Source: an uncultured Collinsella sp. (GTDB taxonomy: Bacteria > Actinomycetota > Coriobacteriia > Coriobacteriales > Coriobacteriaceae). Taken from it: 8,950 bases of DNA. Within the stretch, counting starts at the first letter, position 1; each line of letters opens with the position of its first letter. A program made the translations under genes and the position numbers. Location: positions 1 to 8,950 of the forward strand of contig CAUADW010000070.1 in NCBI GenBank assembly GCA_958427895.1, written 5' to 3'. This document shows positions 1 through 6,149 of the stretch, piece by piece. The notes beneath the pieces were generated by a model. It made no database searches and had not been told where the DNA came from. It worked only from the letters and a program-made list of their open reading frames with translations.

Positions 1-33
1 GCGTCCGCGTGTCGCGTTTTTAAAGGAGGCCCC

Positions 34-1704
34 ATGCCTGGTGTTACCCCTGCAGAAGTTCTGTCCAACTTTGGTATTACGCTGGTCGAAGATCCCGCCG
101 ATAATCAGCCCCGCCTGCTGGTTGATCTACCCGCCGCGGAGCTCGTCGAGTACGCTATCCGCCGCGAAGAAGGCCGCATGGCATCCAACGGCGCGCTGGT
201 GATCGAGACGGGGGAGCGCACCGGCCGTTCACCCAACGATCGTTTTATCGTTGACACCCCCGATGTTCACGACAAGATCGCCTGGGGCGCCGTCAACCGA
301 CCGCTTTCGATTGAGAGCTACGAGACCATCAAGGCCGGTATCGTCGACTACCTCAACGAGCGCGACGTGTTTGTCACGCGCGGCATGGCGGGCGCCGACC
401 GCAACCACACGCGTCGCCTGCTCGTCGCCTGCGAGCGTGCCAGCCAGGCGCTCTTTATTAAGCAAATGCTCGCTCGTCCGCTTGCCCGCGAAATTGCGCG
501 CACCTGCGAGCCGGACTTTTGCGTGCTCGCGGCACCTGGCTACCAGTGCGACCCCGCCATCAAGGGCCTCAACTCCAGCGCTGCCGTGGTCATCAACTTC
601 CAGGAGCGCGTGATTCTGGTTGCCGGCACCGGTTACTCCGGCGAAATCAAAAAGTCCATCTTCAGCGTTATGAACTACCTGCTGCCTGTCGAGGACGACG
701 TGCTGCCCATGCACTGCTCGGCCAGCATGGATCCCGTCACGCATGAGACCGCGGTGTTCTTTGGCCTCTCCGGCACGGGTAAGACCACGCTTTCGGCCAA
801 CCCCACGCGCCTGCTGATCGGCGACGACGAGCACGGCTGGTCCGACATGGGCATCTTTAACGTCGAGGGCGGCTGCTACGCCAAGTGCGAGGGCTTGGAT
901 GCGTTCCACGAGCCCGAGATCTTCAACGCTGTTCGCTTTGGCGCCATCTGCGAAAACGTGGTGCTCGATGAGAATCGCAAGCCTAACTATGATGACATCT
1001 CGATCACGCACAATACGCGCGTGGCCTATCCCGTCGAGCACATTCCCAACGCGTGGACCAAGGGCATGGGCACCACCCCGAGCGTTGTGCTGTTTTTGAC
1101 CTGTGATGCCTTTGGCGTGCTGCCGCCCATCTCGCGCCTGACGGCCGACGCCGCCATGTATCACTTTGTGACGGGCTTTACGGCCAAGATCCCCGGCACC
1201 GAGGTCGGCGTCACCGAGCCCACGCCCACGTTCTCCTCGCTGTTCGGAGAGCCGTTTATGCCGCTCGACCCCATGGTCTATGCCAAGATGCTCGGTGAGC
1301 GTATCGCCGACGGTCGCACGCGCGTCTATCTGGTCAACACCGGCTGGATTGGCGGCGGTTATGGCGTGGGCCATCGCATCGAGCTTGCCTACACGCGCGC
1401 CCTGGTGGCCCGCGCCCTCGACGGTACCATCGAGGACAGCGAGTTTGTGCACGACGATATTTTTAACGTCGACATTCCCACTACGTGCCACGGTGTGCCC
1501 GATGGCATCCTGGTGCCGCGCCAGTACTGGCAGAGCACCGCTCGCTACGACGAGGCAGCGCACAACCTGGCGGTGATGTTTGAGGAGAACTTCGAGAAGA
1601 AGTACTCGCACCTGCCCGAGTCCGTCAAGGCCGCCGGCCCGCACGCTCAAGTGCCCGCCGACGCCCGTCATCGCGGCCGCGGCCTGCTGGGACTCCGCCG
1701 CTAG
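34..1704 (+). CDS. pckA: ATP-dependent phosphoenolpyruvate carboxykinase
   Basis: The 556-residue cytosolic enzyme interconverts oxaloacetate + ATP and PEP + ADP + CO2. In fermenting anaerobes it often runs toward carboxylation (family knowledge). Visible signatures: substrate-binding TGERTGRS at 59-66 with Arg65, the GEIKK segment with lysines 206-207, the metal-binding histidine at 227 in MHCSAS, the kinase P-loop GLSGTGKTT at 244-252, and the metal-binding GDDEHGW starting at residue 263. Together these identify the ATP-type enzyme, not the GTP-type. Length is slightly above the usual 525-540, owing to a short basic C-terminal tail. The ATG start follows a strong Shine-Dalgarno AAAGGAGG at 22-29. 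The gene appears to be transcribed alone: a hairpin repeat starts 14 nt after the stop. A 566-aa open frame on the opposite strand is a shadow caused by GC-rich codons. Confidence 0.98.
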   Translation: MPGVTPAEVLSNFGITLVEDPADNQPRLLVDLPAAELVEYAIRREEGRMASNGALVIETGERTGRSPNDRFIVDTPDVHDKIAWGAVNRPLSIESYETIKAGIVDYLNERDVFVTRGMAGADRNHTRRLLVACERASQALFIKQMLARPLAREIARTCEPDFCVLAAPGYQCDPAIKGLNSSAAVVINFQERVILVAGTGYSGEIKKSIFSVMNYLLPVEDDVLPMHCSASMDPVTHETAVFFGLSGTGKTTLSANPTRLLIGDDEHGWSDMGIFNVEGGCYAKCEGLDAFHEPEIFNAVRFGAICENVVLDENRKPNYDDISITHNTRVAYPVEHIPNAWTKGMGTTPSVVLFLTCDAFGVLPPISRLTADAAMYHFVTGFTAKIPGTEVGVTEPTPTFSSLFGEPFMPLDPMVYAKMLGERIADGRTRVYLVNTGWIGGGYGVGHRIELAYTRALVARALDGTIEDSEFVHDDIFNVDIPTTCHGVPDGILVPRQYWQSTARYDEAAHNLAVMFEENFEKKYSHLPESVKAAGPHAQVPADARHRGRGLLGLRR

Positions 1705-1718
1705 CGTCGCCTCAGACC

Positions 1719-1761
1719 CAAAACCACCATAAAGGGGACAGGCACCTTTGTGGTGGTTTTG
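1719..1761. repeat. Hairpin repeat copy 1, probable pckA terminator
   Basis: 17-bp arms (1719-1735 and 1745-1761) with a single T-G wobble enclose the 9-nt loop GGACAGGCA. The arm ends in TTTT, so it can terminate pckA transcription. The same element occurs at 2680-2720 and 4723-4763, but there the loop reads TGCCTGTCC, the exact reverse complement. This copy is therefore inserted in the opposite orientation. Because the arms are symmetric, it works as a terminator hairpin either way. It resembles REP-like dispersed elements. Confidence 0.85.
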
Positions 1762-1787
1762 CTCGCGCGGATGACTCGGGTTACAAT
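1759..1787 (+). promoter_or_regulatory. Candidate promoter of the B3/B4-protein leader
   Basis: A -10-like TACAAT at 1782-1787 lies 17 nt downstream of TTGCTC at 1759-1764, which matches TTG of the -35 consensus. It overlaps the end of the pckA hairpin repeat and would start a transcript near 1794, just before the leader hairpins. The -35 is weak, so this is a tentative call. Confidence 0.4.
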
Positions 1788-1793
1788 ACGCCT

Positions 1794-1891
1794 GACATCT
1801 CGCCCCCTTCTCCGGATGGGGGCAGCGTAAGCGCTCTTGTGGCGGCACCGTAGGACTTTGAAGGTGGCCGTCGTAAGGGCGCTTTTTGTTT
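1794..1891 (+). ncRNA. Structured leader or small RNA ending in an intrinsic terminator
   Basis: Between the candidate promoter and the next gene lie two hairpins. The first pairs GCCCCC (1802-1807) with GGGGGC (1818-1823). The second is a 20-bp stem (1830-1849 with 1863-1883) with one bulged G, a few G-U pairs and a 13-nt loop, followed by TTTTTGTTT. A short alternative stem, AGCG (1824-1827) with CGCT (1832-1835), would compete with the base of the terminator. The terminator ends about 40 nt before the start codon of the B3/B4 protein. The layout fits either an attenuation leader or a free-standing small RNA of about 95 nt. I do not recognise a known riboswitch class in it. Confidence 0.5.
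1830..1891 (+). terminator. Intrinsic terminator (attenuator candidate)
   Basis: The stem AGCGCTCTT...AAGGGCGCT continues inward through tandem G-U pairs into GGCGGC-ACC paired with GGT-G-GCCGTC. Five Ts at 1883-1887, the first of which also closes the stem, plus GTTT follow. It is the strongest terminator on this strand between pckA and the next gene, and it lies upstream of a start codon instead of after a stop. Confidence 0.7.
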
Positions 1892-1931
1892 GGGTGCCCT
1901 CGCTCGGGCGCGAATCGTGAAGGGAGCATGT

Positions 1932-2651
1932 ATGAAGAGCTTTATTGCCGAGGATTCATTTTGGGAGCTGTTTCCTCAGGCGGCGGTCGGTGTTGTGGTC
2001 GTGGAGGGTATGAAGCCCGCGGCCCAGATACCTCAAGAGGATGTGGACGCGATAGCGGCGCTGCTCGACCGTGCCAATATCGATGCGGAGCGTCATCTGA
2101 CCAGCGATACAATCAGCGAGAACGCACCGGTCAAGGCATGGCGCGAGGCCTATCGTCTGTTCAAGACCAAAAAGGGCGCGCGCTGTTCAATCGAGAACCT
2201 GCTCAAGCGCGTGCTCAAGGGCAAGCCGGTGGGCCACATTACGCCCGCGGTGGATATCTATAACACGGTGTCGCTGTCCTATGCACTGCCCGTGGGAGGC
2301 GAGGATCTGCATGCGATTGAGGGGGACCTTCGCCTGAAGGTGACCGACGGCGGGGATGCGTTCCTGCCGCTTGGCGAGGAAGCGGACGACCCGACGCTGC
2401 CCGGCGAGCTCGCCTACATCGACGATGCGGGCGCCGTGTGCCGCTGCTGGAACTGGCGCGACGGCGTTCGAACGGCTCTATCCGACGATTCGGCCGACGC
2501 ATTCCTGGCGATTGAGTGCGTAGAGCCCGAGCGAATGGGGGACTGCCAGGCCGCCATCGACCGTCTTGCCGATCTGCTCGAGCGCTATCTGGGAGCGACG
2601 GTTGTCGTTAAGACGCTTGTGACCCGCGACAATCCCCGCGTGGAGCTGTAG
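1932..2651 (+). CDS. Stand-alone B3/B4 domain protein (PheRS-beta-like tRNA-editing domain)
   Basis: A 239-residue protein of the COG3382 type: a free copy of the B3/B4 domain that edits mischarged tRNA in the beta chain of phenylalanyl-tRNA synthetase. Diagnostic stretches include SIENLLKRVLKGKP, VDIYNTVSLSYALPVGGEDL, an EGDLRLKVTDGGDAFLPLGE-like strand, PGELAYIDDAGAVCRCWNWRD and a closing AIECVEP. The domain covers roughly residues 65-205. No catalytic synthetase part is present, so the protein probably binds tRNA or aminoacyl-tRNA, with hydrolysis of misacylated tRNA as the likely but unproven role. I chose ATG 1932 because AAGGGAG lies 5 nt upstream; an earlier in-frame ATG at 1890 lies in the terminator U-tract and adds non-conserved residues. 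A hairpin repeat follows the stop. Confidence 0.88.
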   Translation: MKSFIAEDSFWELFPQAAVGVVVVEGMKPAAQIPQEDVDAIAALLDRANIDAERHLTSDTISENAPVKAWREAYRLFKTKKGARCSIENLLKRVLKGKPVGHITPAVDIYNTVSLSYALPVGGEDLHAIEGDLRLKVTDGGDAFLPLGEEADDPTLPGELAYIDDAGAVCRCWNWRDGVRTALSDDSADAFLAIECVEPERMGDCQAAIDRLADLLERYLGATVVVKTLVTRDNPRVEL

Positions 2652-2679
2652 CAACTTCTGCAAATCATACTCGCCGGTC

Positions 2680-2721
2680 AAAACCACCACAAAGGTGCCT
2701 GTCCCCTTTGTGGTGGTTTTT
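2680..2721. repeat. Hairpin repeat copy 2, probable terminator
   Basis: Perfect 16-bp arms (2680-2695 and 2705-2720) flank the loop TGCCTGTCC, followed by a run of five Ts ending at 2721. This is the best-preserved of three copies and starts 28 nt after the stop of the B3/B4 gene. It is a convincing rho-independent terminator as well as a dispersed repeat. Confidence 0.88.
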
Positions 2722-2775
2722 ATGTTGATGAGTTAACAAATAGGGCGTGCGGGGCTTGCGGTCGCTGGGTACGGC

Positions 2776-2781
2776 TAAGAT
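2776..2781 (+). promoter_or_regulatory. Possible -10 element of the MarR-family gene
   Basis: TAAGAT lies 43 nt before the MarR start codon in an otherwise empty gap of about 100 nt after the preceding terminator. A promoter is needed here, but no good -35 hexamer is visible at 16-18 nt spacing. The nearest T-rich match is CTTGCG at 2755-2760. Confidence 0.3.
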
Positions 2782-2824
2782 GTTTACCCGTTAGCATTAT
2801 GCAAGCGAAAGGCGGTCGTCTCCC

Positions 2825-3274
2825 ATGCAACAGAGCGACGAGACACGTTTCGAGGACTTTGTCGGACTGATCAGTGGACTCTACAAGGAGATCCAGCGCA
2901 TTAAGACATCTGAGGGCGCAAGGCTGGGCCTTAAGGGCTCCGACATCATGTGCCTGTACTATCTTGAGCGCAGCAAGGACGGCCTGACTGGTGCCGACCT
3001 CGCCCGCATGGCTGGCGTGACCCGCGCTGCCGTCTCGCGCACGCTGGCGCATCTGGAGGAGGGCGGCTACGTCGAAGTCGACGATTCGGGCGATGCCGCC
3101 GTTAAGTATCGCGCCCCGGTTCGCCTGACCACGTTGGGCGGCGAGAGCATGAACGAGGCCGATTGCATTATTCGTGAAGTGCTCGACACCACCGGCAAGG
3201 CCATGGGCGTGGAGCAGCGTGAGCAGATGTATGCGTCGCTGCGTACGATTCTCAACACCTTGCGCGAGCTGTAG
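2825..3274 (+). CDS. MarR-family transcriptional regulator
   Basis: A 149-residue winged helix-turn-helix protein of typical MarR length. Helices at about 5-28 and 120-149 would form the dimer interface. The DNA-binding core runs from LGLKGSDIMCLYYLE (34-48) through the HTH at 55-78 (TGADLARMAGVTRAAVSRTL) to a wing at about 80-103. The family binds palindromic operators as dimers and usually responds to small amphipathic ligands; the ligand here is unknown. The start ATG is preceded by a moderate GAAAGGCGG at about 2807. The next gene, degV, starts 119 nt after the stop with no terminator between, so cotranscription with degV is plausible. A role in fatty-acid-linked control, as for the MarR protein FabT, would fit the neighbour but is speculative. 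Confidence 0.92.
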   Translation: MQQSDETRFEDFVGLISGLYKEIQRIKTSEGARLGLKGSDIMCLYYLERSKDGLTGADLARMAGVTRAAVSRTLAHLEEGGYVEVDDSGDAAVKYRAPVRLTTLGGESMNEADCIIREVLDTTGKAMGVEQREQMYASLRTILNTLREL

Positions 3275-3393
3275 GGCCGCCTAGGCATTTGCTTCCCATT
3301 AACAACTGCATCGTCCCGTTTGAGCGCGTATACCGTGCCGGGGCATTGCTGTCAAAATTCCCTGCGCGGGACCTGCGCAAGAAAGGATTCGCT

Positions 3394-4248
3394 ATGTCCG
3401 TCCGCATTATTACCGATTCCGCAAGCGATATGTCGCCGGCCGAGCACCCGGCACTGGACGTTTTGCCGCTGTCCGTCACCTTTGGCACCGATGTGTACAT
3501 GGATGGCGTCGACATCGATCACCAGCGCTTTTACGAGATGCTCGTGGAGCGCGATGAGCTGCCCAAGACCGGCCAGGTCAACCCGTACGCGTTCTCGCAG
3601 GCTATCGCCGAGATTCGCGAAGCCGGCGATGAGGCTGTGATTATTACCGTGGGCGCTAAGCTGTCGGGCACCAATCAGAGCGCCCGTACCGCACTAGCCG
3701 AGGCGCCGGGCGGCGATGTGTACGTGGTTGATAGCAACAACGTCACCCTGGGTGAACGCATTCTGGTTGAGTATGCGCTGCGCTTGGTGGACGAGGGCCG
3801 TAGCGCGGCCCAGATCGCGGCGGCGGTCGAGGCCGTGCGCGACCGCGTGGTGGTTATCGGCCTGCTCGAGACGCTGGAGTACCTGGTGCGCGGCGGTCGC
3901 CTGTCTGCTGCTGCCGGCGCCGTGGGTACGCTGCTCAACGTAAAGCCCGTGGTAGCTGCCGAGGACGGTCTGATTGTGCAGCTGGGAAAGGCGCGCGGTT
4001 CCAAGAACGGCCGCAACCTGCTGAACCAAAAGGTCGAAAAGGCGGGCGGCATCGACTTTTCCATGCCGCTGGCGCTCGGCTATACGGGCCTTTCGGATGC
4101 GGTGCTCAAGAAGTATATCGAGGACAGCGCGGCACTGTGGGCTGGCCACACCGAGGGCGAGCTGCCCGTTCACACCATCGGTGCCACCATCGGTACCCAC
4201 GTAGGCCCCGGTGCCGTAGCCGTAGCCTTCTTCCAGCCCGCCAACTAA
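3394..4248 (+). CDS. DegV family (FakB-like) fatty-acid-binding protein
   Basis: A 284-residue protein of standard DegV length. Family members bind a fatty acid and, with the kinase FakA, present it for phosphorylation and entry into phospholipid synthesis. Visible features: N-terminal IITDSASD (5-12), the KTGQ loop at 58-61 (the usual T-S-Q has Gly in place of Ser), LSGTNQSA at 90-97, LEYLVRGGRLS at 161-171 and C-terminal TIGTHVGPGAVAVAFF carrying the family's conserved histidine near the fatty acid head group. ATG 3394 is chosen because GAAAGGA at 3381-3387 gives ideal spacing; an upstream in-frame TTG at 3289 would add 35 non-conserved residues. No FakA homologue is in this window. The specific lipid and partner are not known. 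Confidence 0.93.
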   Translation: MSVRIITDSASDMSPAEHPALDVLPLSVTFGTDVYMDGVDIDHQRFYEMLVERDELPKTGQVNPYAFSQAIAEIREAGDEAVIITVGAKLSGTNQSARTALAEAPGGDVYVVDSNNVTLGERILVEYALRLVDEGRSAAQIAAAVEAVRDRVVVIGLLETLEYLVRGGRLSAAAGAVGTLLNVKPVVAAEDGLIVQLGKARGSKNGRNLLNQKVEKAGGIDFSMPLALGYTGLSDAVLKKYIEDSAALWAGHTEGELPVHTIGATIGTHVGPGAVAVAFFQPAN

Positions 4249-4261
4249 CCAACCTGCCAAC

Positions 4262-4351
4262 AAATGATCCCTTGGGGACGGAGGAAAACGGATCATCGAC
4301 CGCACGGAGGCCGCGAATGATCCGTTTTCCTCCGTCCCCAAGGGATCATTT
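4262..4351. repeat. Perfect 35-bp inverted repeat pair (BIME-like)
   Basis: Two identical 35-nt arms in opposite orientation (4262-4296 and 4317-4351) are separated by a 20-nt spacer. Each arm itself begins with ATGATCC and ends with GGATCAT, so each can also fold alone. The arrangement, two head-to-head repeat units in a gap between genes, resembles bacterial interspersed mosaic elements made of REP units. It starts 13 nt after the degV stop and ends 34 nt before the next start codon. As RNA it would form a very stable hairpin that could separate the two transcripts, although no strong U-tract follows. Confidence 0.85.
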
Positions 4352-4385
4352 CTTTATGCTGTTAATGCGGAGAAGGGGGCGAGCG

Positions 4386-4706
4386 ATGGCGTCTGAGGGC
4401 TTTTTTGAACGGGTGTACGAGGTGGTCGAGCAGATCCCCGAAGGGATGGTCGCCACGTATGGTCAGGTGGCGCTGCTTGCCGGTCGTCCACGAAGTGCGC
4501 GGTACGTGGGGTATGCCCTGCACAGCAATCCGCGCCCCGGCGAGATACACTGCCATCGCGTGGTGTTTGCCGACGGGCGCATATGCGAGGGTTTTGCTTT
4601 TGGCGGTCCCGATGCTCAACGTGAGCTTTTGCTAGGGGAGGGCGTGACGTTTGTCGACCCCATGCACGTCGATCTGGGCGCCTGTCGCTGGCCCGCCGGA
4701 CTCTAA
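4386..4706 (+). CDS. MGMT/alkyltransferase-like (ATL) DNA-binding protein
   Basis: A 106-residue protein equal to the C-terminal DNA-binding and methyl-acceptor domain of O6-alkylguanine-DNA alkyltransferases, lacking the N-terminal domain (COG3695 type). Landmarks: VYEVVEQIPEGMVATYGQVALLAGRP-like helix-turn-helix region (10-35), RYVGYALHSNP with the expected arginine at 39, and the active-site segment IHCHRVV at 54-60. Cys56 is retained, unlike classical ATLs that carry Trp, but the usual preceding Pro is His. Likely role: recognition of O6-alkylguanine lesions and either direct repair or signalling to excision repair. ATG 4386 is chosen for AAGGGGG at 4373-4379; an in-frame ATG at 4356 has no ribosome binding site. 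The gene sits between two repeat elements and ends 16 nt before hairpin repeat copy 3. Confidence 0.9.
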   Translation: MASEGFFERVYEVVEQIPEGMVATYGQVALLAGRPRSARYVGYALHSNPRPGEIHCHRVVFADGRICEGFAFGGPDAQRELLLGEGVTFVDPMHVDLGACRWPAGL

Positions 4707-4722
4707 CAGATCTGCCGTGGCC

Positions 4723-4763
4723 AAAACTACCACAAAGGTGCCTGTCCCCTTTGCGGCGGTTTT
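4723..4763. repeat. Hairpin repeat copy 3 (diverged), probable terminator
   Basis: Same family as 1719-1761 and 2680-2721: loop TGCCTGTCC in the same orientation as copy 2, and arms 4723-4738 and 4748-4763. Two A-C mismatches and one T-G wobble weaken the stem, so this copy has started to decay. It follows the ATL gene by 16 nt and ends in TTTT. Confidence 0.8.
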
Positions 4764-4854
4764 CCGTTGTAGGTTTACCGGGGCTAACTTATGGAGAAGC
4801 TATGGCGGCTCATATTGATGCTGCAAAGTAAACCACGGTGAACTATATTTTATT

Positions 4855-4995
4855 CAACAACGGAGCGGGCAATAGGCGATGAAAAAGCCTGCCCTGTTGA
4901 GTTTGATTCGCATTCCTCCCCTCTGTGCGATTCAACGGTGTACTTCGGGAACGGGCCCGCTGGCAACTGACTGCCGGCGGGCCCGTTCCTGTTTA
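4855..4995 (+). ncRNA. Candidate small RNA with a C/U-rich loop
   Basis: The roughly 390-nt gap between the converging ATL and trpS genes carries three consecutive plus-strand hairpins. The first pairs CAACA, GGGCA and GGC (4855-4877) with GCC, TGCCC and TGTTG (4887-4899), with two bulges. The second pairs 4903-4912 with 4926-4935 (9 of 10 positions) around the loop TTCCTCCCCTCTG. The third is a 20-bp terminator-like hairpin at 4946-4991. An AT-rich -10-like TATATT at 4844-4849 lies just upstream, although no good -35 is visible. The loop is complementary to Shine-Dalgarno sequences, as in C-rich-motif regulatory RNAs of other Gram-positives. This is an inference; an ORF crossing the region runs through both terminators and is not credible. 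Confidence 0.35.
4946..4991 (+). terminator. Strong terminator-like hairpin
   Basis: A stem of about 20 bp, based on GGAACGGGCCCGC paired with GCGGGCCCGTTCC and extended inward by TGGCA/TGCCG-type pairs, has a 6-nt loop at 4966-4971. Only a weak T-tract (TGTTTAT) follows. It could end the candidate small RNA or catch read-through from the ATL gene. Confidence 0.6.
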
Positions 4996-5036
4996 TCGGG
5001 GGAGTGCGGTGGCCGGAGCCGAACCGGTCGGGCAAC

Positions 5037-5064
5037 AAAAAAGGCGGACGCCGTAGCGTCCGCC
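5037..5064 (-). terminator. Intrinsic terminator of trpS
   Basis: Read on the minus strand: GGCGGACGC, the very stable tetraloop TACG, GCGTCCGCC and then six Ts (5042 down to 5037). The hairpin begins 35 nt after the trpS stop codon. It is a textbook rho-independent terminator. Confidence 0.95.
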
Positions 5065-5099
5065 CTATAGCAATCGAAAGCTCAAGCCAGCAGATCGGT

Positions 5100-6149
5100 C
5101 TAGTACACCATGCCCATGGCGTCCCGAACCTCGGCCAGGGTTTGCTCGGCGATCTCGTTGGCGCGACGGTTGCCCTCGTGCAGGACGTCCTTCACATAGT
5201 CCAGATCGTTCTCGTAGCGCTGACGGCGCTCGCGGATCGGCGCGAAGTACTCGTTGACGGCCTCGGTCACGTACTTCTTGAGCTGGCCGGAGCCGCCCAT
5301 GCCAATCTCCTCGGCAATCTCGACCTCGGAACGGCCGGTGCAGATGGCGGCGGTCGAAAGCAGGCCGGACACGCCGGGGCGGTTCTCGGGATCAAACGTA
5401 ATCATGCGCTCGGAATCGGTCTGGCTCTTCTTGATGCGCTTGGCCGTCTCCTCGGCGGTCATCGAGATGTTGATGGCGTTGCCGTAGCTCTTGCTCATCT
5501 TGCGACCGTCCAGGCCGGGCAGCAGAGGGGTCTCGGACAGCAGCGCGTCGACCTCGGGGAACACCTTGCCGTAGCGGTTGTTAAAGCGGCGGGCGATGGT
5601 GCGGGTGAGCTCGATGTGCGGCAGCTGGTCGCGGCCGACGGGCACCACATTGCCCTTGCAGAAGAGGATGTCGCAGGCCTGGTGCACCGGGTAGGTGAGC
5701 AGAAGGCCGGTGAGCTCGTGGCCCGAGGCCTCCATCTCGGCCTTGACCGTGGGGTTGCGCGCCAGCTCGGCCTCGGACACCAGCGACAGGAACGGCAGCA
5801 TGAGCTGGTTTGCGGCGGGCACGGCGGAGTGCGCGTAGATCATGGTCTTGTCGGGGTCGATACCGCAGGCAAGGTAGTCCATGACCATGTTGTACACGTT
5901 GTCCTGGATATGCTCGGTGGTGTCGCGGTCGGTGATGACCTGGTAGTCGGCGATGAGCACGTTGGTCTTGGCGCCCATGTTCTGCAGTTCAACACGGCCC
6001 TTGAGGGTGCCAAAGTAGTGGCCCAGGTGCAGGCGGCCGGTGGGGCGGTCGCCGGTAAGCATGGTGAACTTCTCGGGCGTCTTGGCCAGGCCCTCGCGAA
6101 TGGCGTTGCTCTTTTGCAACGCGACTTCGTAGCTGTTCTCGTTTGGCAT
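5100..6149 (-). CDS. trpS: Tryptophanyl-tRNA synthetase
   Basis: A 349-residue class I synthetase that charges tRNA-Trp using ATP and tryptophan, in the cytosol. The HIGH motif appears as HLGH (41-44) inside GDRPTGRLHLGHYFG, the second signature is KMSKS at 217-221, and VGRDQ at 171-175 belongs to the tryptophan/adenylate pocket. The DRPTG form, in place of the more common QPTG/QPSG, places it with the divergent TrpRS branch seen in many clostridia and some actinobacteria. The N-terminus is about 25 residues longer than in the classical branch. ATG at 6147-6149 is chosen because TAGGAG lies 5 nt upstream; the frame stays open to 6293 but without conserved residues. It lies 159 nt downstream of the WecA/TagO-type gene on the same strand with no obvious terminator between. 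No T-box leader is visible. Confidence 0.97.
   Translation of the reverse strand: MPNENSYEVALQKSNAIREGLAKTPEKFTMLTGDRPTGRLHLGHYFGTLKGRVELQNMGAKTNVLIADYQVITDRDTTEHIQDNVYNMVMDYLACGIDPDKTMIYAHSAVPAANQLMLPFLSLVSEAELARNPTVKAEMEASGHELTGLLLTYPVHQACDILFCKGNVVPVGRDQLPHIELTRTIARRFNNRYGKVFPEVDALLSETPLLPGLDGRKMSKSYGNAINISMTAEETAKRIKKSQTDSERMITFDPENRPGVSGLLSTAAICTGRSEVEIAEEIGMGGSGQLKKYVTEAVNEYFAPIRERRQRYENDLDYVKDVLHEGNRRANEIAEQTLAEVRDAMGMVY

Noticed and set aside
1816..1830. Tiny leader peptide (ATG plus three codons) in the B3/B4 leader
   Set aside because: There is no ribosome binding site, and the frame is too short and free of any control codon run to support translation-coupled attenuation.
1841..1856. 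T-box-like sequence GGCGGCACCGTAGG
   Set aside because: It resembles the T-box antiterminator motif but has C where the tRNA-end-pairing U is required. There is no room for a specifier stem after the candidate promoter, and the bases are already used in the terminator stem.
229..1929. 566-codon open frame antisense to pckA
   Set aside because: It lies opposite a clear pckA frame, is rich in Ala/Gly/His/Val/Asp repeats typical of the reverse frame of GC-rich genes, and has no recognisable domain or ribosome binding site.
3289..3393. N-terminal extension of DegV from a TTG start
   Set aside because: The added 35 residues have no similarity to the family, and a well-spaced GAAAGGA precedes the ATG at 3394.
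4879..5070. 63-codon frame starting MKKPALLSLIRIPPL
   Set aside because: It has no good ribosome binding site and would be translated through two strong hairpins, including the trpS terminator. The start is better explained as part of a small RNA hairpin.
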